From positions 5,821,501 through 5,885,500 of the forward strand of contig NZ_CP094975.1 in the NCBI RefSeq assembly GCF_023509015.1: 64,000 nucleotides of DNA. The letters are read 5' to 3'. Every line of letters begins with the position of its first letter. Positions within the stretch are counted from its first letter, which is position 1. The position numbers and the translations under genes are program-made. Shown here one piece after another: positions 8,655-17,136 of the stretch. The stretch is from Pseudomonas abieticivorans. GTDB lineage: Bacteria > Pseudomonadota > Gammaproteobacteria > Pseudomonadales > Pseudomonadaceae. The notes under the pieces were generated by a model. That model was not told where the DNA came from, made no database searches, and saw nothing but the letters and a program-made list of their open reading frames with translations.

Positions 8655-10577
8655 TTAAAACCGATAGCTGGCCTTGAGGCTGGCGCTTGCCCCGTGGCTA
8701 TCGCCACCGCCCACGGCCCCCACCTCGGCACCCACGCTGACCGCCCCCAGGCTGGCGGTCAGGTTGACTGCGCCCATGAACTGGTCGCGGTTGGCGAAGG
8801 CTGCGCGCTGCTCGATGTCCAGGCCTAGCAGGTGGGCGTCGCTGTTCACCTGCTGGTCACCCAGCACGTGTTCGTAACCCACCTGCGCCCCCGGCACCAG
8901 TTGCCAGCCACCGGCCAGGCCAATCGGCGCGAAGGTCGCCTTTACCTCGGTGAACGCGCTGCGGCGGGTTTGCTGCAGGCCGTCGACATCCAAGGCCAGC
9001 TCGCTGCCTTTTTCGGTGAAGCCGGACAGGTTCAGGTGGCTCACGCGCAGGCCCAGGCTGGGCTCCAGGGTGATGCCGGCCATGGGCAGGCGGTAGCCCA
9101 ATGCCAGGCTGGCACCGCTGAGGGTGCCATGGGTATCGCCCTTGGCCGTGCCCAGGCCGCCGCCGATGTCGCGCTTGCTGCTGTAGTCCACGTAGCCGGT
9201 GCTGGCATTGGCGGCCGCGAACAGGCCCTGTTCCAGGCCGCCCGGGGCCAAGCGGGCCCCCACGCTGAAAAAGGTCAGGTCGGTGTCCACCTCGCCACCG
9301 GCGGCGCCTACGCTGCCGCGGCTGTAGCCAAAACTGGCGTGGCCGCTGAGCTGTTCGGTAAAACGCTGGGTCAGGCCGACTATCATGCCCTGGGTGTGTT
9401 CGTTGCTGCTTTGCGCATGGGCGCTACCGTCGGTGCCCAGGTAGCCGGCAAGCCCGGCCGTCCATACGCTGCGCTGGCCGACCTTGAGGTCGGTGCCGCT
9501 GGTGTAGGGCGCGGCGGCCTGGTCGATCAAGGCGTCCTGGCGCAACAGGTAGCTTGCGGCGTCGGCGTGCACTTGGCCGCCGACGGTCGATTGCACGCCG
9601 CCCAGGGTGCCGGCATCGATGGCCGACTGCAGGTAGTAGTTGTAGGCGGTGTAGGTGCCTGACAGGCTGCTGTTCTGCAATTGTTGCAACAGCAGCGCAC
9701 CGGCGGCGGCGTTACCGAACAGCCCGGCCTGGCCGGGCAGGCTGTTGTAATAGACCATCTTGGCGCGCAGCACGTAGAGGGTCGCCTGGGACAGCCCCAG
9801 GCCTTGCTTGAGGTAGTTGTCCATGCTGCCATACAACGCCGTCACCTCGTCCAGGCCAGCTTGCAGGTAGCTGGCGTCCACGCCCAGCAGCGGCGCGTAG
9901 ATGGCCGCCATGCTCGAGGGCATCGCCGCCAGGGTCGCGGCCACCCGTGCGGCGGTGTAGTCGTTGGTGGCCAGGTAGTTGGCCATGATGGTCGTGCTGT
10001 CGACCCCGGCGATGCTCAGCAGCACGGCCGCGGTCCAGCCGGTGCGGTCCTTGCCAGCGGTGCAATGGAAGAGGGCGGCGCCATCGGCCCCGGCCAGGTC
10101 GTTGAACAGCACGGAAAACTGGCTGCGCATGCCGGCGTCGCTGACGAACTGGCGGTTGGTTTCCTGCATCATCGCCACCGCGCTGGCGGCGCTGGTGAGG
10201 GAGATGTTGGTGATATTGGCCCCCGAAATGCCGCCGCCGATGATGTCGATGTTGGTGTAGGTGGCGCCGGTGAGCAGGGTGTCTGGCGTGGCGGCAATCT
10301 CGCTGGGCGTGCGCAAATCGTACACCGCGCTGATACCCAGGCTGTTCAAGGTGGCCAGGTCTGCGGCCGACGGGGTCAAGGCGTTGGAGCGGTAGAACAC
10401 CCCGGAACGCATCGTGCCGTCGTTGGCCGTGGTGTAGGCGGTGGTGGTGCCGGCGATGTCACGAAAGTTGTCGATGCTGGCCAGGTGCGGGGTGTCGAGG
10501 GTGTAGGTCTCGGTGGCCTGCGCAGCGTTGATGGACAGGGTGATCAAGGACAGCGAGCACAAAATGCGGTGCAACAC
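8655..10577 (-). CDS. Autotransporter with tyrosine-phosphatase passenger
   Basis: 640-aa protein with three parts. A Sec signal peptide (MLHRILCSLSLITLSINAAQA) comes first. Next is a passenger of about 250 residues of the Y_phosphatase3 family, containing FRDIAGT, VYDLRTPSE and the P-loop HCTAGKDRTG (near residue 170), with catalytic Cys and Arg intact. Last is a C-terminal autotransporter beta-barrel (about 370-640) ending in SLKASYRF with a terminal Phe. The enzyme should therefore be shown on the cell surface or released after type V export. Related soluble enzymes dephosphorylate phosphotyrosine, phosphoinositides or small phosphoesters; the outside location suggests a nutrient-scavenging or host-interaction role (inference). 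Divergent from an IclR gene. Confidence 0.85.
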   Translation of the reverse strand: MLHRILCSLSLITLSINAAQATETYTLDTPHLASIDNFRDIAGTTTAYTTANDGTMRSGVFYRSNALTPSAADLATLNSLGISAVYDLRTPSEIAATPDTLLTGATYTNIDIIGGGISGANITNISLTSAASAVAMMQETNRQFVSDAGMRSQFSVLFNDLAGADGAALFHCTAGKDRTGWTAAVLLSIAGVDSTTIMANYLATNDYTAARVAATLAAMPSSMAAIYAPLLGVDASYLQAGLDEVTALYGSMDNYLKQGLGLSQATLYVLRAKMVYYNSLPGQAGLFGNAAAGALLLQQLQNSSLSGTYTAYNYYLQSAIDAGTLGGVQSTVGGQVHADAASYLLRQDALIDQAAAPYTSGTDLKVGQRSVWTAGLAGYLGTDGSAHAQSSNEHTQGMIVGLTQRFTEQLSGHASFGYSRGSVGAAGGEVDTDLTFFSVGARLAPGGLEQGLFAAANASTGYVDYSSKRDIGGGLGTAKGDTHGTLSGASLALGYRLPMAGITLEPSLGLRVSHLNLSGFTEKGSELALDVDGLQQTRRSAFTEVKATFAPIGLAGGWQLVPGAQVGYEHVLGDQQVNSDAHLLGLDIEQRAAFANRDQFMGAVNLTASLGAVSVGAEVGAVGGGDSHGASASLKASYRF

Positions 10578-10794
10578 GATGTAGCCTCCTGGGTGCGGGG
10601 TAGGCTGGCTACTATCGTTGTCGATTCAATACGCAATGTTACAGGTTTTGATACATCGCAAATGCCTGCGCGATCTGTCCGTGGCGTGCGTGATTGGTCT
10701 GTGGGTGGGGGCGCCAGGTTGGCGAGTTGCATCGTGCCCCACCATGCGGTGCTATCATCCTCGCCATACGATACGCCGCAGATGAGCCCGCCCC

Positions 10795-11559
10795 GTGAAC
10801 GACCCGCAAGATAAACGCGACAACTCAGGTATCCAGGTCATTGCCCGTGCGGCCGACTTGATGCGTAGCCTGGGCGGCGATACGGCGAGCCTGGGCGCGC
10901 TGGCCAAGCGCACCGGCCTGCCGCGCTCCACGGTGCAGCGTATTGTCGATGCCTTGGCCCGCGAGCGATTGCTGGAGATTGGCGAGGGCGGCGTGCGCCT
11001 GGGCTGGGGGCTCAAGGAACTGGGCGACTACGTGTCGTCCGGGGTGGTCAGCCAGTTGCGCGGGCCGCTGGAAGCGCTGTTCCGGCACACCCGGGAAACC
11101 ATCGACCTGTCGGTGCTGCAAGGCCAGGAGATCCGCTTTCTGGAGCGCTTCGTGTCGGATCAGGAAGTGCGCGTGGTGCCCGTGCTGGATCGGCCGTTCG
11201 CGCCCCACGCCATGGCCAACGGCAAGGCAATCCTGGCCTGCCACCGCGCCGAGGAGGTTGAGCGCATCCTGCCGGCCTCACTGGCCGCGTTGACGCCGCG
11301 CACCCTGACCTCGCGGGCCGCATTGGCTGAAGCGCTGGACAACGTGCGCGCCACCGGGCTTGCCACCGACCGCGAGGAGCATGCCCAGGGGGTGTGTGCG
11401 TTGGCCACGGCCATCAGCCTGCCGGGCATGCGCGCCTATGCGATTTCGGTGGTGGTGCCGGCGTTTCGCTTCGAGGCTCGCTTGCCAATGATCAAGGAGG
11501 CCCTGCTGGCCTGCAAGGAGCAGTGCCTGGCGATTCTGTTGGAGCAAACCCGGCATTAA
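10795..11559 (+). CDS. IclR-family transcriptional regulator
   Basis: 254-aa regulator starting at GTG 10795. The winged HTH is at about residues 15-75 (LMRSLGGDTASLGALAKRTGLPRSTVQRIVDAL). The IclR effector domain follows, with IDLSVLQGQEIRFLERF and ending in MPGMR-like LPGMRAYAISVVVPAFRFEARL. It is divergent from the phosphatase autotransporter across 217 bp. Its stop codon overlaps that of the convergent MFS gene by 4 nt. No effector can be read from the sequence. The ribosome site before the GTG is weak, and no better in-frame start is apparent. Confidence 0.88.
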   Translation: MNDPQDKRDNSGIQVIARAADLMRSLGGDTASLGALAKRTGLPRSTVQRIVDALARERLLEIGEGGVRLGWGLKELGDYVSSGVVSQLRGPLEALFRHTRETIDLSVLQGQEIRFLERFVSDQEVRVVPVLDRPFAPHAMANGKAILACHRAEEVERILPASLAALTPRTLTSRAALAEALDNVRATGLATDREEHAQGVCALATAISLPGMRAYAISVVVPAFRFEARLPMIKEALLACKEQCLAILLEQTRH

Positions 11560-12788
11560 TCGGGCAGCGGTGCTGCGGCGCTGCCGATCGGGGCGGCCTT
11601 GATGCGCAGTATCCATAGCACCATCAGTGCGCCAGCCACGGCGCAGCCCAGCATGGTCAGGCTCATGGCCTGCACGCCCAATCGCGGAAACAGCAGGGCC
11701 ACCCCGGCGCTGGTCGCCGCCCCCGCCAGCATTTGCAACGAGGTCAGCAAGCCGCCGGCAATGCCGGCCAAGCGTGGCAGCGGCTCCAGCGCGCCGCTGG
11801 CGGCGTTGGGTGCGGTCATGCCGAACGCAGCAGTGGCCAATACCAGCAGCGGCATGAAACTGACCAGCGATACACGGTCCGTATAGGCCAGGGTTTGCAG
11901 GCAGACGGTGGTGCCAATGGCCAGCAGCACGGCAGCCAGCAAAACCGTGCGCTGTGACACGCCGTGCTTGACCAGTTTGCCCCCCACCATCGCGCCTACC
12001 ACGATGCCGCCGCCGGTACAGGCGAACAGCAGCGCGTACAGCCCTTGGCTGACGTGCAGCACCTGCATCAACAGCCAGGGCGAAGCGGCCACGTAAGCAA
12101 ACATCCAGCCAAAGCCAAAGGCGTTGAGCAGCACGTGTGCCATGATGCCTGGGTGGCTCAGTACCGTACGATAGCCCGCCAGCACCGCGCCGAGCAACGG
12201 CGGCTGTGGCCCTTGGGGCAGGGTGGCGGTTTCGCCCACGCACAGCCACGTTGCCGCCAGGGTGGCGAAACCCCACAGCGCGATGGCGCCGTAAATGCCG
12301 CGCCAGCCCAGCCAGCCGGCCAGTGCCGCGCCCAGGGCCGGGGCGAGCATCGGCGCGACGTTCACCACCACGGTAATCAAGGTCAGCCGGGCTTGGGCTT
12401 CACGGCCATGGAACACGTCGCGCACCATGGCCATGGCCAGGGTCATCCCCACCCCAGCCCCCATGCCCTGCAGCAAGCGCGCACCCAGCAACAGGCCGAT
12501 GCTCGGCGCCAGGGTGGCCACCAACCCGCTCACGGCGAACAGCCCAAGGCCGGCCAGCAACACCGGCCGGCGCCCGTAGCGATCGGACAGCGGGCCGTAG
12601 AAAAACGGGCTGAAGGCAAACCCTGCCATGAACAGGCTCAAGGTCAGCCCCGCCAACCCGGCGCGGGCCTGCAGGCTGATGCCGATGTCGTTGAGCGCGG
12701 GCAGCGCCATGTCCGTGGCGACGGGGGGCAGGGCGGCCAGTACGCCAAGAAAGAGCGCGAAGGCGCTGCTGCGGGGGTGGAGGCGCAT
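11556..12788 (-). CDS. MFS multidrug efflux transporter, Bcr/CflA type
   Basis: 410-aa permease with about 12 hydrophobic segments. Drug:H+ antiporter-1 signatures are present: LPALNDIG near residue 35, GPLSDRYGRRPVLLAGL between helices 2 and 3, and R-x2-QGMGAGVGMTLAMAMVRD (motif C/D region). Start 12788 (MRLHPRSSAFALFLGVLAALPPVATD) fits the family; the open frame extends 122 codons upstream without family-like sequence. It converges with the IclR gene, sharing four bases at the stops. Members of this group expel bicyclomycin, sulfonamides or chloramphenicol; the substrate here is not determined. Confidence 0.88.
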   Translation of the reverse strand: MRLHPRSSAFALFLGVLAALPPVATDMALPALNDIGISLQARAGLAGLTLSLFMAGFAFSPFFYGPLSDRYGRRPVLLAGLGLFAVSGLVATLAPSIGLLLGARLLQGMGAGVGMTLAMAMVRDVFHGREAQARLTLITVVVNVAPMLAPALGAALAGWLGWRGIYGAIALWGFATLAATWLCVGETATLPQGPQPPLLGAVLAGYRTVLSHPGIMAHVLLNAFGFGWMFAYVAASPWLLMQVLHVSQGLYALLFACTGGGIVVGAMVGGKLVKHGVSQRTVLLAAVLLAIGTTVCLQTLAYTDRVSLVSFMPLLVLATAAFGMTAPNAASGALEPLPRLAGIAGGLLTSLQMLAGAATSAGVALLFPRLGVQAMSLTMLGCAVAGALMVLWILRIKAAPIGSAAAPLPD

Positions 12789-13085
12789 GGCGGGGGCCTG
12801 GATAGAGGAGGGAGCGAGTATCCTAGCGCCGAACAGATATGACCGCAATGCGGTTTTTGATGCACCGCATCGTGGTCGTTGTTCTGATGGGGCGCAGCAC
12901 CGGCCACACCGATTGGCCATTTCTATCCCCTTTTGGCCAACCGCGCACTGTGATCCGGCCAGCCCGTCAGCAAGAATCGACGTCACAACAAGAACCCTGA
13001 TGCTGAGCCTTTGGCTTTTTTCAAGACCGCTGCCGTGTACAGAACATAAGAAAACCATCGTACGGACGACACTTCTGGGGAAACC

Positions 13086-14186
13086 ATGAACACGATCAAA
13101 CGCGTATTGAACGTCACGGTGTGTGGGCTGGCACTGTTGGCCGCTGGCGCCCACGCCGAACAGCGTGAACTGCGGGTCTATAACTGGGCCGACTACATCT
13201 TGCCCTCGGTGCCCAAGGACTTCGCCAAGGACACGGGCATCAAGGTCACCTGGGACACCTTCGACACCAACGAATCACTGGAAGCCAAATTGCTGACCGG
13301 CAACTCGGGCTACGACTTGGTGGTGCCGTCCAACCAGTTTATCGAAACCCAGATCAAGGCCGGGGTGTTCCAGAAACTCGACAAGTCCAAGTTGCCCAAT
13401 TGGCAGCACCAAGACCCGGCACTGCTGGCGCTGCTGAACAAGAACGACCCCGGCAACCAGTACGGCGTGCCCTACATGTACGGCACGGTGTTGATCGGCT
13501 TCAACCCGGCCAAGGTCAAGGCCGTGCTGGGTGACAATGCACCGGTGGACAGTTGGGATTTGGTGTTCAAGCCCGAGAACATGGCCAAGCTCAAATCCTG
13601 CGGCGTGGCCATGCTCGACTCGCCTTCGGAGATCCTGCCGCTGGCGTTGCACTACCTGGGGCTGGACCCGAACAGCCAGAACCCCGACGACTATGAAAAA
13701 GCCAAGGCGCTGATGTTGAAAATCCGCCCCTATGTCGCCTATTTCAACTCGGCCAAGTACATGACCGACATCGCCAATGGCGATATCTGCGTGGCCATCG
13801 GTTATTCCGGCAGTTTCTACCAGTTTGCCAATCGGGCCAAAGAGGCCGGCAACGGCGTGGTGGTTGATTGGCGCCTGCCCAAAGAGGGCGCGCCGATCTG
13901 GTTCGACACCTTTGCCATCCCCAAAAGCTCGAAAAACGTCGAAGAGGCCCACGAGTTCCTCAACACCTTGTTGGAACCCAAGGTGATCGCCGGCATCAGT
14001 GACTTCCTCGGCTACCCCAACGCCAACAAGGATGCATTCGCGCTGATCAACAAGGACATCACCGGCAACCCGAACCTGACGCCGACCCCCGAGGCCTTGA
14101 AGACCCTGTACGTGGTGCAGCCCCTGCCGCAAAAGCTTGAACGGGTGCGCACGCGCGTGTGGACCAACATCAAGTCGGATAAGTAA
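13086..14186 (+). CDS. Polyamine ABC-transporter periplasmic binding protein (PotF/SpuD-like)
   Basis: 366-aa secreted solute-binding protein. The signal peptide MNTIKRVLNVTVCGLALLAA is cleaved near AHA-EQ. The mature start ELRVYNWADYI and the motifs TWDTFDTNESLEAKLLTGNSGYDLVVPS and MYGTVLIGFNP are hallmarks of the putrescine/spermidine binding family (PotD/PotF/SpuD/SpuE). GGGG at 13078-13081 serves as ribosome site. No permease or ATPase genes follow, so it is an orphan that probably feeds a transporter encoded elsewhere. Which polyamine it prefers cannot be read from the sequence. Confidence 0.9.
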   Translation: MNTIKRVLNVTVCGLALLAAGAHAEQRELRVYNWADYILPSVPKDFAKDTGIKVTWDTFDTNESLEAKLLTGNSGYDLVVPSNQFIETQIKAGVFQKLDKSKLPNWQHQDPALLALLNKNDPGNQYGVPYMYGTVLIGFNPAKVKAVLGDNAPVDSWDLVFKPENMAKLKSCGVAMLDSPSEILPLALHYLGLDPNSQNPDDYEKAKALMLKIRPYVAYFNSAKYMTDIANGDICVAIGYSGSFYQFANRAKEAGNGVVVDWRLPKEGAPIWFDTFAIPKSSKNVEEAHEFLNTLLEPKVIAGISDFLGYPNANKDAFALINKDITGNPNLTPTPEALKTLYVVQPLPQKLERVRTRVWTNIKSDK

Positions 14187-14231
14187 CGCGACTTGCGGCC
14201 CTGTGGTGGGGATGAGCACGATGTGTTGCGC

Positions 14232-14735
14232 CTAGGCGCGCCAGTGCATGTGCGTCGTTTGCCACACCGGGTCGGCTTCGACATCGACGGTTTGCAACCC
14301 CTGCTTGTGCCAGAAGTCGATGGCGCCAGGCAGGAACGGGTGGGTGTGCAGGTACAGCACCTCGATGCCGTCCTGCAGCGCCAGGCCCTTGATCGCCTGG
14401 TACAGCCGCGCGGCCAGACCGCAGCGACGTAGGGCGGGGGAAACGAACAGGCGGACCACTTCGACCACCCGTTGGCCCTGGTAGTCCAACTGCTCGAAAC
14501 GATGATCGTAGGGCAGGTAGCCGATGCCCGCGACGATGTCACCGTGCGCCCGGGCGATCAGGAAACGACCACGGCCTGGGGCCAGGTAGGTGCTGGCAAA
14601 GGCGGCCAGGTCGGCGGGCAGTACGCTGGGGTCGAGCAGGGGGAACAGTTGCGCGCGCGCCTCCATGATGAAGGCTTGGGTGGCGGCGATGTCGGGGTGG
14701 CTGACGGGGGTGATGACGATGTCGGGCGAATGCAT
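14232..14735 (-). CDS. GNAT-family N-acetyltransferase
   Basis: 167-aa acetyltransferase from the ATG at 14735 (MHSPDIVITPVSHPDIAATQ). The fold pattern is IVAGIGYLPYDH (beta-4), VVEVVRLFVSPALRRCGLAARLYQAI (acetyl-CoA-binding R-x2-G-x-A/G loop, here RRCGLA) and VLYLHTHPFLPGAIDFWHKQGLQ (beta-5 and alpha-4). It converges with the polyamine-binding gene, 45 bp apart. The adjacency to polyamine uptake hints at polyamine acetylation, but that is only context. The region upstream of 14735 reads open in frame, so the start is moderately certain. Confidence 0.8.
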   Translation of the reverse strand: MHSPDIVITPVSHPDIAATQAFIMEARAQLFPLLDPSVLPADLAAFASTYLAPGRGRFLIARAHGDIVAGIGYLPYDHRFEQLDYQGQRVVEVVRLFVSPALRRCGLAARLYQAIKGLALQDGIEVLYLHTHPFLPGAIDFWHKQGLQTVDVEADPVWQTTHMHWRA

Positions 14736-14846
14736 GGGCGAGGGGCCGGGCTGGAACGGTCCGGGCACTTTACGCAATGCCGGGGTGCCCGCAAAGGGCC
14801 CCGCACCCACGCGCTGACCGGTGAGGGCGGGTGCGGGCGGCCATCA

Positions 14847-16121
14847 TCAGCCGTCGATCAACTCCAGCGCCAGCAATTCGTTCAACGTCTGGCGACGACG
14901 AATCACCCGGCTTTGGTCGCCGTCGATCAACACTTCCGGAATCAACGGCCGGCTGTTGTAGTTCGACGACATCGATGCACCGTAGGCACCGGTGGTATGG
15001 ATCACCAACAGGTCGCCAACCTCGGCCGCTGCCAAGGGCCGAGGCGCCACCAGGCCGCCTTCGTGCTGGGTGAAGACGTCCCCGGATTCACACAGGGGGC
15101 CGGCCACCACGCTGTCGCGCAGGCCCGCGGTCTTGGCCACGCCGTCGCGGTCCAGCAGGCTGAAACCGTGGTAGCTGCCGTACATGGAGGGGCGCATCAG
15201 GTCGTTGAAACCGGCGTCCACCAGCACGAAATGCTGGCTGCCGACGTCCTTGACCGCACGCACTTCGCTGAGCAGGCAGCCGGCCTCGGCCACCAAAAAG
15301 CGGCCCGGCTCGATTTCCAGGCGCACGGGGTGGCCCAGGCGGGTTTCGATCTGCCGGCGCGCCTGGTTCCAGATCTGCGCGTAACGCTCGGTGTCGATGG
15401 CCGCGTCACCTTCACGGTACGGCACCGACAGGCCGCCACCGGCGGAGATCGCTTGCAGGTCATGGCCCATGCCGCTGACGGCCTCGACCATGGCACTGCA
15501 CACGTGCTCCAGGTGGTCGTAGTCAACGCCCGAACCGATGTGCATGTGCAGCCCCACCAGTTGCAGGTCGTACTGGCGCACCACGGCCAAGGCGTCGCCC
15601 AAGTGGGTGTGCCAGATACCGTGCTTGCTGTTCTCGCCGCCGGTGTTGGTTTTCTGGCTGTGGCCGTGGCCAAAGCCTGGGTTCAGGCGGATCCACACGC
15701 GGTGGCCGGGGTGGCGCTCGCCCAGTTGGCGAAGCATGTCGATGGAACCGCAATTAACCTCCATGTCCAGCTCGATCACCCGTTCCAGGGTCGGGCGGTC
15801 CAGCAGGTCGCAGGTCAGCACCATGCCCGCAGGCTCGCCCTGGGGGCTGTAGCCGGCCAGCAGGGCGCGCTCGATTTCGCCTAGAGATACCGCGTCCACC
15901 TGCACGCCTTGTTCGCGCAGCAGCTTGAGGATGTGCACGTTGGAACAGGCTTTCTGGGCGAAGCGGATCACATCGAAGCCTTGCAGGCGGGCGATTTGCC
16001 GGCGGATCACGGCCGCGTCGTAGCACCATAAGGGGGTGCCGTGCTGTTGGGCAAGGGCGTTCAGGCGGGGGGCGTGTTCGAGCATGGCGCGCAATCTTCG
16101 GCTGCTGAATGAGGCCGCCAT
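14847..16121 (-). CDS. lysA: Diaminopimelate decarboxylase (E. coli-type LysA)
   Basis: 424-aa fold-III PLP enzyme converting meso-diaminopimelate to L-lysine, the last step of lysine synthesis. PLP lysine sits in RFAQKACSN near residue 54, the phosphate loop is HMHIGSG and AGGGLSVPY, EIEPGR and the CESGD catalytic-Cys motif are intact, and YNSRPLIPEVL is near the end. The sequence is strikingly like E. coli LysA (GHRVWIRLNPGFGHGHSQKTN, HFVLVDAGFNDLMRP), rather than the dapF-linked form usual in pseudomonads, so it may be a second isozyme. The start could be 16121 or the ATG at 16085; neither has a strong ribosome site. Divergent from its probable activator lysR. Confidence 0.92.
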   Translation of the reverse strand: MAASFSSRRLRAMLEHAPRLNALAQQHGTPLWCYDAAVIRRQIARLQGFDVIRFAQKACSNVHILKLLREQGVQVDAVSLGEIERALLAGYSPQGEPAGMVLTCDLLDRPTLERVIELDMEVNCGSIDMLRQLGERHPGHRVWIRLNPGFGHGHSQKTNTGGENSKHGIWHTHLGDALAVVRQYDLQLVGLHMHIGSGVDYDHLEHVCSAMVEAVSGMGHDLQAISAGGGLSVPYREGDAAIDTERYAQIWNQARRQIETRLGHPVRLEIEPGRFLVAEAGCLLSEVRAVKDVGSQHFVLVDAGFNDLMRPSMYGSYHGFSLLDRDGVAKTAGLRDSVVAGPLCESGDVFTQHEGGLVAPRPLAAAEVGDLLVIHTTGAYGASMSSNYNSRPLIPEVLIDGDQSRVIRRRQTLNELLALELIDG

Positions 16122-16142
16122 GATGCAAAAAACCGGTCATTC

Positions 16143-16160
16143 AATAAAATATCTTTTATT
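16143..16160. promoter_or_regulatory. Inverted repeat in the lysA-lysR gap (candidate LysR operator)
   Basis: Perfect inverted repeat AATAAAA-TATC-TTTTATT in the 91-bp divergent intergenic region. It is AT-rich in an otherwise GC-rich stretch, as expected for overlapping promoters and operator. Confidence 0.5.
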
Positions 16161-16172
16161 CATTCTGCTATT

Positions 16173-16185
16173 CATATCTGATATG
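16173..16185. promoter_or_regulatory. Second palindrome in the lysA-lysR gap
   Basis: CATATC-T-GATATG, a perfect 13-bp palindrome 28-40 bp upstream of the lysR start. LysR-type proteins commonly bind two sites of this spacing (recognition and activation sites). Confidence 0.45.
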
Positions 16186-16212
16186 GAGGGTGTTTGCTTC
16201 AAGGAATGTCAA

Positions 16213-17136
16213 ATGGAAATCTCCATCCGCCATATCGAAGTGTTTCGCGCGGTGATGAACGCCGGCAGCGTGACCGGTGCGGCGCAATTGCTGTTCAGCT
16301 CGCAACCCACCGTGAGCCGCGAACTGGCGCGCCTGGAAAGCCTGCTGGGCATTCGCCTGTTCGAGCGTGAGCGCGGGCGCCTGGAGCCCACCGCGCAGGG
16401 TTTGATGTTGTTCGAGGAGGTGCAGCGCTCGTACGTGGGGCTTGAGCGCATCACCAGCGTGGCCGAGTCGATTCGCCGCTTCGACCAAGGCCAGTTGAAC
16501 ATCACCTGCCTGCCGGTGTTCGCCCAGGTGCTGTTGCCGGCAGCGTGCCAGGCGTTCAGCGCACAGTACCCCGGCGTGGCGCTGAGCATCACCGCCCAGG
16601 AGTCGCCGCTGCTGGAAGAGTCCCTCAGCGGCCAGCGCTACGACCTGGGCCTGAGCGAAAGCCAGGTGTACCCGCGCGGCACGGCGGGGCAGGAGTTGCT
16701 GCGCGCCGACATGGTGTGCGTGCTGCCGCCGGGCCATCCGCTGTTGGCCAAGGCGCGGTTGGCGCTGGAGGATTTCGACGGGGTGGACTTCATCAACCTG
16801 TCGGGCATGGACCTGTACCGCAAGCGCCTGGACGAGCAGTTTCGCCAGGCCGGCGTGCAGCGCACGGCACTGATCGAAACCAGCACGGCAGCCTCGGTGT
16901 GCGCCATGGTGCGCCAGGGCCTGGGCGTGGCCATCGTCAACCCGCTGACCGGCCTTGATGAGGCCACGCGCGGCCTGGCTTGGCGACCGCTGGCGGTGTC
17001 GGTGCCCTTCAGCGTGAGCCTGATTTTGCCCCAGTACCGGCCCGCTTCGCCCTTGGTGCAGGCTTTTGAGCAGTGCCTGAAGGCTTGCGCTTGCTCTTTT
17101 TCCACGGCGTGGCACCGCGAGGCGCCGGGCCGCTGA
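16213..17136 (+). CDS. lysR: LysR, activator of lysA
   Basis: 307-aa LysR-type regulator. The HTH is at residues 5-62 (IRHIEVFRAVMNAGSVTGAAQLLFSSQPTVSRELARLE). The following segments LFERERGRLEPTAQGLMLFEEVQRSYVGL and LNITCLPVFAQVLLP...QESPLLEE resemble E. coli LysR closely, the protein that activates lysA when diaminopimelate is present. Start 16213 follows AAGGAA by seven bases. The divergent placement next to lysA repeats the E. coli arrangement. Its last 128 bp overlap the 3' end of topB on the opposite strand. Confidence 0.88.
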   Translation: MEISIRHIEVFRAVMNAGSVTGAAQLLFSSQPTVSRELARLESLLGIRLFERERGRLEPTAQGLMLFEEVQRSYVGLERITSVAESIRRFDQGQLNITCLPVFAQVLLPAACQAFSAQYPGVALSITAQESPLLEESLSGQRYDLGLSESQVYPRGTAGQELLRADMVCVLPPGHPLLAKARLALEDFDGVDFINLSGMDLYRKRLDEQFRQAGVQRTALIETSTAASVCAMVRQGLGVAIVNPLTGLDEATRGLAWRPLAVSVPFSVSLILPQYRPASPLVQAFEQCLKACACSFSTAWHREAPGR

